Source: Agaricus subrufescens
Taxonomy: Eukaryota; Basidiomycota; Agaricomycetes; Agaricales; Agaricaceae
Reading direction: 5' to 3'
DNA length: 64,000 bases
Assembly: GCA_029945375.1 (NCBI GenBank)
Contig: JAQOTE010000017.1
Span: 62,001-126,000, forward strand
Shown here: piece after piece, positions 10,008 to 20,249 of the stretch
Layout of the letters: every line of letters begins with the position of its first letter
Numbering within the stretch: position 1 is the stretch's first letter
The notes under the pieces: model-generated
Databases searched by the model: none
Told to the model about the DNA's origin: nothing
Seen by the model: the letters and a program-made list of their open reading frames with translations, nothing else
Made by a program: the position numbers and the translations under genes

Positions 10008-13000
10008 CTACCTCTCCCCCCCACAGGGATTACAAAGAGAACAAACAACAAAGGGGCAGTCAACGTATCCAGCAGAAAATACATCACTCGAGGAGAAAAA
10101 GAAAAAAGAAAACGAGTCCAGAGACCGATCCGAATACAAGTACACTAGAGAGAGTGAAAACGAGAAAAGGAAACGGCGAAAGATATAGCTGAATAGAAAA
10201 ACTACAAAGCAATTGAAATAAAACTTATTGTTTTCGGCTTTGACGACCTCTCCTGTCACCTCCAACGATCCAAGCGTCATCTTCTCGAAATCAAAGCCGG
10301 CCCATTCTTCAGCTTCAAAACAATTTTGATAAATGGAATCTTCTGTCTCATGCCAGAATATAGGTCCCGTGTCAAGAATAGGTAGCTTGCATTTGCGCCT
10401 GTCCTTGTTGTCTTCGTCTCGCTTGCGGTACACCTCCTCTCGGTAGGCCAGCCAGCTCAACTCTGATATGCGCAATTGCTCTGGTGGTTCGAAGGTAAAA
10501 GCGCGTGGGTTGTCCATGAGGAACAGGATGAGACCGCGAATTGTGCAGATTCCATCTATCGAATAATGATTAGCTCTCCTCACGTACCAAGGACAGCAAT
10601 TTAGGATATGTTCACGAGACTCCGGGAACAGTGGGTCAACCGTTCCGTGACAGCCTACCAATGGCTCATGAGGGAAGAATCTAGAGCGATACTCCCCAGT
10701 AGGTGCGTGGTTAATGATCAAGCGTACGAGACGAGCAAGTAGCTTGGGATCGTGAGCGGCCGTGACTCCACCGTGGTTGCAGAGCCAGGGGCCTTGGTTG
10801 AGGTGTGTCGGGAAAACCTGTGTGTAATCCGTGTCCGGCAGAAGGGAGGCGTCCGGCCTACACCACCCACCTTCGACGTGACTACAAGGAAAGTTGAAGT
10901 CTGGAACCCTCAATTTGAGACGTCCAGGCTTCTTTTGATATAGTTCAAGCCAGCCGTGTCCCCTAAAACACGACCGGTCTCTCGGATCATCAAAGCCTCT
11001 GACCCAGAGAGCTAAGATGTTGGAAGTGGTCCTCTGCTTGGCAAATTCATGTGACTGTGATTGAGGAAAGGTCAGAGAGACATTGGTGAAGTATCTCTCC
11101 TTAGCTGCGTTGTGGATCGCCTGATAAACGTGTGCACGGAGGAAGTTGAACTGCCATGTGCTTGTGTCGGGATCTGAGGTGGCCCATGACTCGTGGTAGC
11201 CCTTGACGACGATTTCCACTCCAGGATACTCGTCGACTATGGCTTCAAGTGCGAGAGACAAGGCGATGGACAATTGCTTGCCCACCAGTTTGGAGTTGGC
11301 GGCGAGGAGGTTATGGATGATCCTTGGAGACGTGGAGTAAAGGATGATCTTTTCGATGTTCCATCCTTTTTGCAGTTTATTGTAGGCTTTCTGAAGGGCT
11401 CGGTACACTGACCAGCCTACAATCGTCTCTTGGGTAATGCGCCTTCCAGCAGCAAGAACCTTTGATGAAATCGCTTGTCCGTTGTAGAGGGTAATGAGCG
11501 ATATGTGAGAGTGGGATCGTTCCGAAGGGTTGAAGCCCGAATCCCATTTGTGTAAGCAGCCCGCCGTGATGAGGTGGAGGGCATTGAGTTCTCTGGTTGT
11601 CGAACCATTAAGCTCGAGGTGGTACTTGTTGTTGTCTTCCCTGTTAGGTGGAGGAATGACGAATTTGATTTTGTTCAGGTGTTTGTCAACAAATCGTTCA
11701 CCCGGTTTGATGAATGGCGACAAGGGGTGGATGACCTCGTGAGCGGGATTATCGATGATGGAATCCAGTGGGGATTTCAGCACCTTGCGTCGACTCTTGG
11801 ACATGTATTCCAGAGAGTTAGGGTGGAGGGTGGAGAGTTTGGCTTTTCGCCGTTCTAGTAATGAAAGAACGGGGTGGTGCATAGGAAGCGTCTTCAACCG
11901 ATTGATGGATCGTTCAAAGAGCTTTTTGATGGAGAGGTGAAGGGGCATTAGGCCAGCCACGGCTGTGATGCCCCCTAGGGGTGAAGTTCGGAATGCACCA
12001 GTGATCCAGTGGGCTCCTTGGTTGTGGGTAAGTCGAAGCATGTTCATGTTGGATTTGAAGCTTCGAGTACCAGGTTTGTACCAGCAGCGTAATCCGAATG
12101 TCGCTATTGGTTGGACGCACGAGATGTAGAGGGTGCGCTTTTGCTTGGGCATAAGGCCCCGGTTGGAGTTGCCAAGAATTCTCATACAGCGAACTGCAGA
12201 GAGCGATTTGGTGGCGTAATATTTGACATGCTCCCGGAAATGGAGGTTGCGATCGAAGCGGATGCCGAGGTATCTCCACACCGTTTTGGGAACAAGTGGG
12301 GAGGTGGAAGTGAATGGTTCGAACCCTAAGTCAATGGATGGGTTCGGGGAGTCCTTTTTGCTGGCGGATTCAGCAAAGTTGAGTAATTCCGTCTTTGAGT
12401 GTTCCATAACAAGACCGAAGTCATTGAGAATGGACGTGATTTGGGCGTACACCTCTTTTAGAGTTTCGTGAACTGAGTCATAACAATCCCCCGAAGCAAC
12501 AAGAAGTCCGTCATCAACAAAAGAGAGAATCACAGTCAAAGGAGAGGGAGAAGAAAAAGAATCGACCTCATCTCAAATGTTAACCCATCTGTCCAGAAGG
12601 TGAAATACAGGCGCGATATACAAAGCAGAAAGAATTGGAGAAAGCGCTGAACCTTGTCCTACACCTACGTTACTATCAAATAGCGGAGATGTTTCATTTT
12701 TTATGGAGTATTGTGTTTTTCTGTCAACTAAATAATCAGAGAAGAAATTGCATATCTTATTCGCGAAACCAAAATGTCTGAGAATTTGAAGTAAAGTGTT
12801 ATGATTAAGAGAGGGAAAAAATTGGGCAACATCGAAAGCAATAACTGACGTGACCTTTTTGTGAGCCCAGCCTGATCGGACGTGGTGGGTCAGGGCAACA
12901 GCAGCGTCCTCGATGGATCGTTGGATGATACCGCCGGTTTGGCATGGGTGGATGGCACAAGTGGTGACTCCCTCAAATTGGAGCCGCCTGGTAATCATTT

Positions 13001-14838
13001 TTTCAATGAGTTTCCCCATTGTGTTGAGCAAAACGATGGGCCTGAACGATTTGGCTCGATCGTAAGAAGGTTTGCCTGGCTTCGGAATGACTACCAAAAC
13101 CGAGTTCTTGAAGTGCTTCGGCCATTTACCTAGTTCAATGCAAAGGTTAGCTATGGTGGTCATCAGAATGCATACTAGTTCGCTGTACGCCAACTGCTTC
13201 CATATTCTCCAGGTCACATGATCAGGACCCGGAGCAGTGTTCTTCACGCAGTTCTTGAGGGCATCGCGAAATTCTTGAATCGAGAAGACGGACCACGTCC
13301 TCTCCTCGAACATTCCAATTTCCTCAACCATTCTGTCAAGGTTAGTGGTTTGGTTACTCGCTGAGTTATAGGTAGCGTGAAGAGTGTTGAAAAGCGAGTC
13401 CTCATCGAGGCATGGATTACCTTTGTTGTCCAAGATTGCTTCTACAGCCTCCATCTTGCGTTCTCTTGCCCATGGCATGAGGTCCCATGGTCTTCGATTG
13501 TCAGTGGCGATTTCTTCGATCCTTTTGTCAAAGTGTTCCCTTTTGGCTGCTCGGATGGTGCGTTTGAGTTCTGTGCAGGCTTCGAAGTTCTTGCGTCCGT
13601 TGATGCGCTTGCTATATTCCTTGTACGCCTTTTTGCAGTCCTCATTCCACCATTTCTTACCATGGCGACTGAGTTTGCTTTCTCACACATTCGCTTTCCA
13701 GGCTTCGTCGAATATTGCAGCGATTTGTTCAAGTACCTCCTCCAGCTCCTCTTTGGTGTGGACCGTACTGACTTTGATGCTCCCGAGTTTGGTTGTGACC
13801 GTCTTGATGTAATCCTCCTCCTCCTTGGATCCCTCATCAATTCTCTCTTTTCCTTTACCCTCGCTTCCTGCTTTGGCGAACGGGACCAAGATAGATAGGG
13901 GTCAATAGTCTGATCCCCACCTCTCTGTTAGGTTAGTGCGAATTTCGTATGTGAATTCTTTATTGTTGATAAGGTCTGCTGATGCAAAGACCAAATTGAG
14001 CACCGACGCCCTATTTTCGGGATTGTCGGGTATACAAGTAGCTTCACCTCCGTTAGAGGGTGGCACATATGTGAGCTCGAGGTCGTTGATGACCTCTTTG
14101 AGTCTCATGTAAGGAGATGAGGGTTGATATTGTGATGTTGCCCCTTCATCCCATTCGCGATCTTGGATGTTGAAATTGCTGGAGCAGATAGAAATTCTTG
14201 GACAGTTTCCACCTACCAGATGCAGTGCGCAAACGGCAGAGTGTGTTTCTCCATCGTTGTACACGTTGAGGATGTTGAACTCCTCTGGGATGCCCATATG
14301 AGGAGTTTTGATTTTGAGCGAGACTAGAGACACGTCCCGATGTTTGATGACATCTGATCTTAAGATAGGTTTGAAAATGTTCATGTGCTTGTTGACATAG
14401 GTGAGAACCCTCGGGTGTTCTCGCTTGCTGTCTGTGTTAGAGAAGGCCTCTGTGAAGGCTGTCCATGAAGGGTGAAGGGGCGGGCCCATCAGCAAAAGGT
14501 TTGGCTACTTGAAGCTACTTGAAGCTACTTGAGGACTACTTGAAAATTCTCAAGTAGCCCTCAAGTAACTTCAAGTAGCTTCAAGTAGCCAAACCTTTTG
14601 CTGATGCCCCATAGGCGACATCCCCTTCTTTGTTAGTAGTAGATGGTTGGGTACGAACTCCCTTCCACCCCGGCTCTTGGAACATAATGATGTCTGTGTA
14701 GCCAGCCATTTTGTCAAGGATCACCGAAGTGGCTTCCCAACTTTTGCGAACATTATGAGATAGAATAGAAATATTACTTAACGAGTGTGGTGCGGGTTTT
14801 CGATTTCCGCTTGAAAGATGTTGTTCGTCGCTATTCAT
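10008..14838 (-). pseudogene. LINE ORF2: endonuclease-reverse transcriptase, decayed
   Basis: Encodes an APE-type endonuclease (SILSHNVRKSWEAT, FQEPGWKG), then reverse transcriptase. RT motifs are VVIPKPGKPSYDRAKSFRP, AFDVAQFFPSLNH, GVGQGSALSPILSALYI and FVDDGLLVASGD (near 12510). A C-terminal region has an RNase H-like segment and a zinc-type ESREHILNCCPWY. The frame is broken by the MITE at 14488-14605 and by TGA codons at 13902, 13683-13685 and 12573-12575. The last two are CGA in the copy at 20250-22811. The open frame runs into T-rich sequence before a TAG at 10008-10010, 76 bp from the tail; the copy at 31568 stops at the equivalent place. Confidence 0.9.
14488..14605. mobile_element. 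118-bp foldback MITE
   Basis: A near-perfect palindrome: the left arm starts ATCAGCAAAAGGTTTGGCTA and the right arm is its reverse complement, with only a few mismatches over about 55 bp per arm. The arms are built from a repeated 10-mer, CTACTTGAAG/CTACTTGAGG. It is absent from the same place in the LINE copy at about 22575. A GCCC may be duplicated at both ends, but GC-rich flanks make this uncertain. No coding capacity. Confidence 0.8.
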
Positions 14839-17753
14839 TCAGCGGACAAAGATGGGACTTTGATGATCTGAGAAGGCGGTGCCTCCAAAGCCTGCGTGAT
14901 GTTAGCCTTACGCCTGTTGCGCTTAGCATTCTCCCTGTTGTTGTCAGCAATCCGGCATTGAGCATGCCAGGATTCGTTGTTTTGGTGTCATTTATAGACA
15001 CAGTTAGAGTGATTGGCGGGGTGGGCACCACCGCAATTGATGCATTTTGGAGCATGGGTACACGTACCTGTCCATTCCGGCTTCTTCCTAAGTTCTCCGC
15101 AGCATGGGGCGAAGATGTCGTGGTTTTCGGTGTCATGGGGCTGATAACACCTGGCGCATTTCTTGTGATTAATGCGGCATCTGGATGTACCGTGGTTCCA
15201 TCTCCAACAGTTTTGACACTGTGGGACGAACTCACACTGGTGAGCATACGCTAGTTTAATTAGTCGACCTCGTATGTGATATACCTTATTGACGAGGTGC
15301 TTTGTCATGATGCCCAATTTGGAATCCCAGACATCTAAAAATACTACCGCCTTGTCGTTCAATCCTTTGCATTTGACAACAGCGGGTGGGGCTTTGGCTT
15401 CGAGGTCGTTGAACTGGGTCACCGACTTCATGCCTTCGAGTACCTGTGCACCTGTAAGTATATCCTCCAGTCTCCTGTTGTGCACGTTAGTCCAATAGTC
15501 AAAGCCCGTCATGATAAGATGGGCAACGGATTGAGGGGCCTGTGGATCTGGCGCCTCGGGGGTGAGATCTTGGCCAAGGGCCTTGTATAGGGCCTCCTTG
15601 ACATTAGTGAAACCCTGTTTGGATGGAACAAGGTTAAGGTAAAAGTGTATGACTGTTTTAAAGAGACGGCCATTTTGAACACGTAATTGAGAGGAAATTG
15701 AGATAAGATACCTGTTCATCTTATCTACGATGATTCCCATATCTTTGAATCGCTCTGGCTGAACGATATGGGTGAAGCCAAATTGGGCGGACTTCCGATT
15801 GAGTCCACCCGAGATGCCATGTGCGGCCTGTTGGGCCAGAGTCGGTTTGCGTCCTTTAGACACTGACTCGGATGATCCAGCCAAAGCCGTGGAGTTCGTC
15901 GGTGTATACACCAACGGAGCGCATATTGCCATCGCTTCCTGGACGCTCATCTCCGGGAAGGATTTCTTGAGTTCTACAGCCCACTGAAAGGCCTGGGAGG
16001 GCATGTTTGGGGCAACATTGGGGGCAGTGATGGTCGGCTTCTTGAGAGCCGAGGTGTAAGAGGTTGGTTTGGGTGCAGGGGGAGGGGGGGCACATGATTG
16101 GTTTGCTATCCATTGGGCGGCATTTTGCTTATGGGCAGCGATGGCGGCAGGTTTGGTGTGGAGAGGGATGGGAGGGGGAACGGCCTGACCTTTCTTCGGT
16201 GCCGCTTTTCCTGCAGCGATCTTGACGAACTTGTTGGCCTTGGGTAAGGCCGCAATAGTGATTGGTTTGGGAGCCAGGGGGGGCTGAACTGGGGTGGGAG
16301 GGGGAGGGGGTGCCTTGCCCTTACCTTTGGCAGCGGCAGGGATGCGAGCTGGGGTTGGTGCCGGCGTGGAGTCAATTTCCATTGGGGCGGCAGTATTTGG
16401 AGCTGGGGCCTGGACTTGCTGAGTGGGGGACGGCTGGATGGGGGTGGTGGTCATGGGGAGAAGCGCTTTCTTGTTCTCATCATCCATCTGATGAATGTAG
16501 TTGCTCAATCTATGGTTGAGCAAACCTTTGCCCGGAACCTTTACATGGGCCCAGTCTGTGCCGAGGATTGCTCCAAAGGCGTTGCATATGAGCTCTGCAA
16601 CATCCCTCGGATTGTCGCAATTGTTGGGGGCCATTTTGAGAATGGGACCAAAAGCGTTCAGGAGCCTCTTCTCAAATTCAGCGAGTTCGTCCGGATAGAA
16701 GTGGATTTTTCTTCCATCATCTCCGATGAATGCAGGGGAGGATCGGCGCTCCTCCATTTCTGGAATTTCTTCGACCCGCGCCTTGGCAGCTTCGATATTT
16801 TCGAAGAATTGGGTGGCAGTTATTGTATTGCCACCTATGACTCTGTTGAGCGAAGATTCTCGCTCTTTCTCTTGGGCCTGGAGGGCCCTGAGCTGCGCCT
16901 CAGTCGTTTTGACTATTCTTGGCATTGTAGGCGTCTTATCAAGGTCCGGAATCAGGCCTCCAGTGGGCAGTGTAATTTGCCGGGTCTTAAGAGCCGGGGC
17001 AATAATGCCGGATGGCAGCGCTGACGTAGCGAGGCTGTCGGGCGGGTTAACTGGTGTAGCACCGGTTACCTTCAAAGCCGGATGACTAAGGAGGGCCGGT
17101 TCGGGTGTTGGAAAGCCGTAGCTCTCCGATTGGTGGTGAGGGGCTGATGTGGCCTTTAGAGCCTCGTGGTCCAAAAGCGCAGATTCGGGGGTGGAGAAGA
17201 CGTCGCCTGGGGTGATGGTCTTGTATGATAGTGGTGTCTCACTGTGGCGAGCAGCGAGGGCGGGGTGCCTAAGTTCATCTCCAGTGGGCATGGGGATACC
17301 CCAGCCACTGGAAGTCTGGTTAGTAGCCCAGGCTTCTTCCTCCTCCTCCCAGTGCAACCTCTCTATTCTCTCCTTCTCAATTCTCTCCAAAATCCTCGGA
17401 TCGTCCTCAATATCGCTCTCCTCCTCACTCTCACTCTCCTCTACCTCTTCCTGAGTTCCGATCTCCTTATCTGATGATGGATCCTTGGGAGCGGGTCCGT
17501 CTTGTGACTCCTGGGAAGTCGGCACAACTTCCTCCATATCCAAGGTTCTGAAGGCACTAGGTGCCAACATCCCCTTCAGTTCTCTTGCCATACTCCTCTT
17601 CTTCTTAGCAGCAGCTGTCTTTGATACTAGGTCCTTAGTCCTCTGGTAGAAGGAGGATTTCTTGGACGCTTGGGAAGCGATTGAACGCATACTTCCCAAT
17701 GGCGATGGTGGTTGCGATGGTTGGTTGTACGGCTGGTTGCGTAACCCAGACAT
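14835..17753 (-). pseudogene. LINE ORF1 Gag-like protein with zinc knuckles, one nonsense codon
   Basis: The gene starts at MSGLRNQPYNQPSQ; the open frame extends 30 bases further upstream without an ATG. An acidic Glu/Ser segment is followed by a long Pro/Ala-rich linker, then a conserved domain (FGFTHIVQPERFKDMGI, VVFLDVWDSKLG) and three cysteine knuckles: CQNCWRWNHGTSRC, CARCYQPHDTENH and CINCGGAHPANHSNC. A TGA at 14988-14990 replaces the CGA of the sister copy. Past it the frame runs to a TGA at 14835-14837 that overlaps the ORF2 ATG (14836-14838) as ATGA. Role: RNA-binding, RNP-forming protein of the LINE. Confidence 0.85.
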
Positions 17754-18084
17754 ACTAGAGCGCAGGGGGTCACGAGATATCAAGCGTTATCCCTGTAGAA
17801 CGTGTATTACCACTACTAAATGCCGGCCAACACCAATATCCTAAACAGGAAGGTGGTGGTTACAGATCAAGAAGCGGTGACAGAACTCTATACTCACCTG
17901 TGAACAAGTCTAAGAAGCTAAAGGCTTCTAGAGCGTTCACAGGCAAGTTCAACATGTGCTTACTAATATATCACATGATCAGAAAGTCGTACCATCTCTA
18001 AGTCCATATACAAGACTGTTGGGGCACTCTAACACAAGACTGCTGGGGCAGTCTAACACACCCCCTTGATCCAACCAGTCCATA

Positions 18085-18902
18085 CTACTGTCCAAGTCCC
18101 AACAATGGCACAGCAAAGTCAACAACCTTTAGTGATACAGCCTTAGTTAGGATGTCCGCAACTTGCTGATCAGTAGACACATAGAGAGGATCAATGACTC
18201 CATCTTCTACAGCCTCACGGAGCCAATAAAAGCGAAGATCTAGGTGTTTCATGCGCCCGTGGTGCTCAGGATTCTTGGCTACACTGATCCCAGACTTGTT
18301 ATCCACGAAAAGTGTTGAGGGAAGTGTCTGGTGATAGCCAAACTCAGTCAGGATGTTCCTAGTCCACTTGATCTCCTTTCCAGCCTCGACAGCAGCAACA
18401 AATTCAGCCTCAGTGCTCGAGAGAGTCACAAAGGGCTGACGCTTTGAGGACCATCCTACAGCAGCCCCAGACACTAGAGTCACATAACCACCTGTAGCTT
18501 GACCTGTGGCCTTGCAGCCACCATGGGAAGCATCAGAATAGGTGGTAAACAGCTCTCTGGAGTCACTACCCCAGTAGACAAGCTGGTAGTGCAGTGTGCC
18601 CTTCAAATAGCGAAGTAAATGCTTTACAGCAAGCCAATGGGCAGGAGCAGGATTGTGATTGAATCTCCCAAGGTAGGAGACAGCATAGGCAATGTTGGGT
18701 CGAGTCATGGTGGCTAGATACTGCAGGGCACCTACAGCAGAGAGATAAGGAACTGACTTCATCTCAGCCTGCTCCTCAAGAGAGGGAACAATGTCCGAGA
18801 GCTCAGATCCAGGAGGTAGAGGGGTGGAAAGGGAGTTAGAATTGTCCATATTGAATTGTTCTAGGAGCTCCTTGATGTAGTGCTCTTGGGAGAGGGAGAT
18901 GG
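18085..18902 (-). pseudogene. pol: Copia B pol fragment: RNase H end
   Basis: C-terminal part of copia Pol. It carries PYLSAVGALQYLATMTRPNIAYA and the RNase H segment TYSDASHGG...TLSSTEAEFVAA...KSGISVAKNPEHHGRMKHLDLRF, ending VADILTKAVSLKVVDFAVPLLGLG. It is joined to the LTR B at 9779-18058 and cut at 18902 by a plus-strand LTR B. The coding segment itself has no stop. RT active site and everything upstream are missing. Confidence 0.85.
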
Positions 18903-19198
18903 TGTTAGACTGCCCCAGCAGTCTTGTGTTAGAGTGCCCCAACAGTCTTGTATATGGACTTAGAGATGGTACGACTTTCTGATCATGTGATATATTAGTA
19001 AGCACATGTTGAACTTGTCTGTGAATGCTCTAGAAGCCTTTAGCTTCTTAGACTTGTTCACAGGTGAGTATAGAGTTCTGTATCTTGATAGATAGCTTCT
19101 TAGACTTGTTCACAGAATATCTCATTCATTTCTAATCCGATTCACTCGTTACTACCACTGTTAGAACTGTCTCGCACGCGCTACTTCTACCTCTGACA
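18903..19198 (+). repeat. Copia family B 5' LTR
   Basis: A complete 296-bp LTR from TGTTAGACTGCC to CTCTGACA. A perfect hairpin AGACTGC-CCCA-GCAGTCT opens it, and a second near-copy of the start lies at about 18930. The primer site GGTTATGGGCCC follows at 19199-19210. It sits inside a minus-strand copia B pol. Confidence 0.9.
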
Positions 19199-19323
19199 GG
19201 TTATGGGCCCTGGCTTCTAACTACTGGAAAAACGAGTTTTTCATTCAACACTTTCATTCATTCTCTATCTTTCTCTACTCTCCTCAAATCTATTTCGCTT
19301 CCCCTGCTCTCAAATCAACTCCG

Positions 19324-19496
19324 ATGGCTTCCGGATCGCCCATGTTTGCGAAACTCAATGCGGAGAACTACACAACGTGGTCTGGAGAGATGGAGGCGTG
19401 GCTGCGAGCTTCTGGGCTATGGAGAATTATCTCTGGCAAGCAGAAGTCCCCCACTGTCTCCTCCACTGTTACCCAGGCTGAAGCAGATGCTCATCA
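19324..19496 (+). pseudogene. gag: Copia B gag, N-terminal fragment
   Basis: Starts MASGSPMFAKLNAENYTTWS, the family B form of the copia Gag start (family A has VKLNGENYATWS). Only about 58 codons remain before a LINE-like element begins at 19497. The ATG at 19324 is supported by the same start in family A copies at 27406 and 56075. The rest of the element is not found next to it. Confidence 0.8.
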
Positions 19497-20249
19497 CTTC
19501 TTGAACTCAAACCACTACCTTCCTCTTTTGGAAGCCTCAGTGTAAGAGCTATGAGTAGCAATAAACGCAGTGATATGGACACGTCTGGCGACTGGTTTGA
19601 AGACACTGCCCCCGCCGTCTCTGATACGGACTTTGAACGCCTTCTCGCAGAGGCTAAGGAGTCCACATCTCGTATAATGGCCGAGGACGACCACCGCCCA
19701 AGCCAATGACGCGCTGAGAAGATGCATGCAAAATTCGGAAAGGCCATCGCTCGTGATGACCCCCCTCCACTCCCTACCACCCCAGTAACCCCCACCCCCT
19801 CGTCCTCTCGCCAGGGCAGGGGAATGACACCTGAGCATCTGACGAATCTCCTCAATTCGCCAGCGCTCTCTACTGCCTCAAGAGCCGCTTCGCTCTACTC
19901 GCCCTCCCAGGTGCCTGGAAAGAAGCATTGACTGGCCAGCATGTTGTCGACCGCTGCCAACATCGTGCAGACCTCCTCCCCCGACGAGAACTTTGTTGGT
20001 TATGCTGGCGAGCTTCTACGTCTTATCTTCATCATCTTGCAAAGTAGTGCTCACAAGAACGTTGAGTTTCAGAACATGGCGGGCCACACCTCTTTCGAGG
20101 TTGTGCTCACAATGCTTATCACTCAAGCTGGACCGCCGCCTCCTTCCCCGGTCAAGCCCACCACCCCCCTTCCCCCTTCAACCCCGGTCGTTCCCTCAAG
20201 TTGCCCTTGGTCCCCAATGACCAAGGACGAGGTAGCCACCCCGGTCCCG
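19497..20249 (+). mobile_element. ORF1-only LINE-like element, 5' part (copy 4)
   Basis: Begins with CTTCTTGAACTCAAACCACT and the family 5' UTR, and is cut at about 20249, where it joins an EN-RT LINE in the opposite orientation. No 3' UTR or A tail remains. The junction lies in the Pro-rich part of ORF1 and in the RT C-terminal part of the neighbour, so both lost their 3' ends. Confidence 0.8.
19551..20249 (+). pseudogene. ORF1 Gag-like protein, N-terminal fragment
   Basis: Starts MSSNKRSDMDTSGDWFEDTA, as in the copies at 6823 and 52903. A small deletion near 19705 shifts the frame, and a TGA at 19930-19932 replaces the CGA of KKHRLA. The sequence ends in the Pro-rich linker; the zinc knuckles are lost. 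Confidence 0.75.

Larger units (their letters stand above)
9912..17879 (-). mobile_element. Full-length EN-RT LINE (Tad/R1-like), decayed
   Basis: An 8-kb non-LTR retrotransposon. T tract at 9912-9932 (A tail), ORF2 then ORF1 reading leftward, and 5' end near 17879 (rc CACCGCTTCTTGATCTGTAA). Target duplication ACAGAACTCTATAC at 9898-9911 and 17880-17893 inside a copia B LTR. The 5' 40 bases resemble the 5' end of the ORF1-only elements. The 3' UTR holds the shared blocks GCTGGATACGT, CGCGTCATGGCACCC and TTGATAC. Confidence 0.9.
9779..18058 (-). repeat. Copia family B 3' LTR, split by a LINE
   Basis: A minus-strand LTR in two pieces, 9779-9911 and 17894-18058, about 298 bp when the duplicated target is counted once. 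It reads TGTTAGACTGCCCCAGCAGTC...CTCCGACA on the minus strand. The rc polypurine tract CACCCCCTTGATCC follows at 18059. It belongs to the pol fragment at 18085-18902 and has inserted into copia A pol. Confidence 0.85.

Noticed and set aside
10008..10230. Hydrophobic C-terminal tail of LINE ORF2 (FVVFLFSYIFRRFLFSFSLS) as a membrane anchor
   Set aside because: The segment is T-rich 3' sequence that gives Phe/Leu/Ser codons in any frame. The hydrophobicity is probably compositional, although the stop position is shared with the copy at 31568.
18900..19005. Extension of the copia B pol frame to 19005
   Set aside because: These codons are a plus-strand LTR B read in reverse; coding similarity stops at 18902.
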